Position numbers and translations under genes: made by a program. The notes beneath the pieces were generated by a model. It did no database searches, had not been told where the DNA came from, and saw only the letters and a program-made list of their open reading frames with translations. A stretch of DNA of 64,000 nucleotides from Desulfatitalea tepidiphila (GTDB lineage Bacteria; Desulfobacterota; Desulfobacteria; Desulfobacterales; Desulfosarcinaceae), in contig NZ_BCAG01000003.1 of the NCBI RefSeq assembly GCF_001293685.1, forward strand, positions 558,001 through 622,000, in the 5' to 3' direction. Shown here in pieces: positions 63,555 to 64,000 of this stretch; the stretch's first letter is position 1; each line of letters begins with the position of its first letter.

Positions 63555-64000
63555 CTATGCCCGTCTTGCCAGAACTTTTACACCATATGTCTCTATAGTT
63601 TGCCTTAATTGTTCCATCTGATCCCGTTTGGGAGGCTCAGTATCTCTAAGCAAATAATCTCTACCCATTCGAATATACGTATTCAGGCCAAATTGATGAT
63701 ATGGGAGCAGCTCTATCTTCAGAAGATTTTTTCCGAGGCCGGATGCAAACTTCGCAGTGGCTTTGATGTTGTCAACATTATCATTACATCCAGGGATCAC
63801 AGGGACACGAAGGATCAGGGGCCGAACTTGGGCAACCCTTTGTGCATTCTTTAATATCAGGTGGTTTGAGACCCCGGTCAACTCACGGTGGCGCGTGTCG
63901 TCCATATGCTTGATGTCCATATAGACCAAATCCAAGTGCTCGAGGAGGCTTTCCAATTTTGCCTGTTGGCAATACCCACAGGTTTCAATTGCCGTGTGAT
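63555..64000 (-). CDS. Glycyl-radical-enzyme activating protein, C-terminal part (runs off the window)
   Basis: The frame is open to the window edge; the visible part starts with HTAIETCGYCQQAKLE and continues HLDLVYMDIKHMDDTRHREL, VRPLILRVPVIPGCNDN and ELLPYHQFGLNTYIRMGRDY, the conserved second half of PflA-type radical SAM activases. These install the glycyl radical on a partner enzyme. The cluster cysteines and any ferredoxin-like insertion lie beyond the window, as may the glycyl-radical enzyme itself. Convergent with the sigma-54 activator. Confidence 0.88.
   Translation of the reverse strand, partial: HTAIETCGYCQQAKLESLLEHLDLVYMDIKHMDDTRHRELTGVSNHLILKNAQRVAQVRPLILRVPVIPGCNDNVDNIKATAKFASGLGKNLLKIELLPYHQFGLNTYIRMGRDYLLRDTEPPKRDQMEQLRQTIETYGVKVLARRA

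Overview
The window looks like chromosomal DNA of a Desulfobacterota bacterium (Desulfosarcina-like sulfate reducer). This is inferred from family content: aldehyde:ferredoxin oxidoreductase, tandem MoeA proteins with a fused binding-protein domain, archease-RtcB, an HDAC-like deacetylase beside an EpmA homologue, paired class III CoA-transferases and a sigma-54 regulator. No 16S rRNA gene or species marker is present, so the taxon is an inference.

Region 1 (1-34,600) is GC-rich core chromosome: partial aldehyde:ferredoxin oxidoreductase, serC, hisD, an HD-GYP response regulator overlapping a nucleotide-cyclase-like protein, a universal stress protein, a radical SAM protein, transketolase, a DUF3786-like pair, a hydroxyacid dehydrogenase, moeA plus moeA-binding-protein fusion, archease-rtcB, phosphohexomutase, an MFS transporter, trmO, a deacetylase-epmA-putA operon, a hydantoinase/oxoprolinase-like gene, hisS-aspS and tRNA-Asn. 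Two unrelated intergenic repeat families occur here. One is a ~294-bp foldback element (2362-2656 and 8108-8400). The other is a 330-380-bp element bounded by inverted heptamer arrays (19341-19722 and 21101-21431), whose copies bracket the phosphohexomutase gene.

Region 2 (34,513 to about 49,500) is an AT-richer integrative element at the 3' end of tRNA-Asn. It carries a tyrosine integrase, an excisionase-like HTH protein, a Cys-cluster/HTH regulator, several orphans, a P4/D5-type SF3 helicase, a radical SAM protein, a ribbon-helix-helix protein, a PrimPol-SF3 helicase, a 449-bp inverted-repeat-bounded AT-rich segment with eight GATTAA motifs (candidate replication origin), two tandem YbjN/secretion-chaperone-like proteins and a complete IS481-family insertion with a 7-bp target duplication. 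No capsid, packaging or conjugation genes are visible. Several genes are separated by strong intrinsic terminators.

Region 3 (about 49,700-64,000) has intermediate base composition. It holds a likely catabolic unit for an imported organic acid: a branched-chain-type ABC transporter (binding protein, two permeases, two ATPases), two overlapping class III CoA-transferases of which only one keeps the catalytic Asp, and three crotonase-fold proteins that all lack the classical hydratase Glu pair. A divergent sigma-54 activator gene lies next to three 18-bp inverted repeats (TGTCGC-N6-GCGACA type) in the intergenic region, about 75-340 bp upstream of two candidate -24/-12 promoters facing the transporter operon. 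This is a self-consistent enhancer/promoter arrangement. A partial glycyl-radical-enzyme activase closes the window. No second copy of the tRNA-Asn 3' end was found by eye, so the island may extend beyond the window and include this catabolic cluster.
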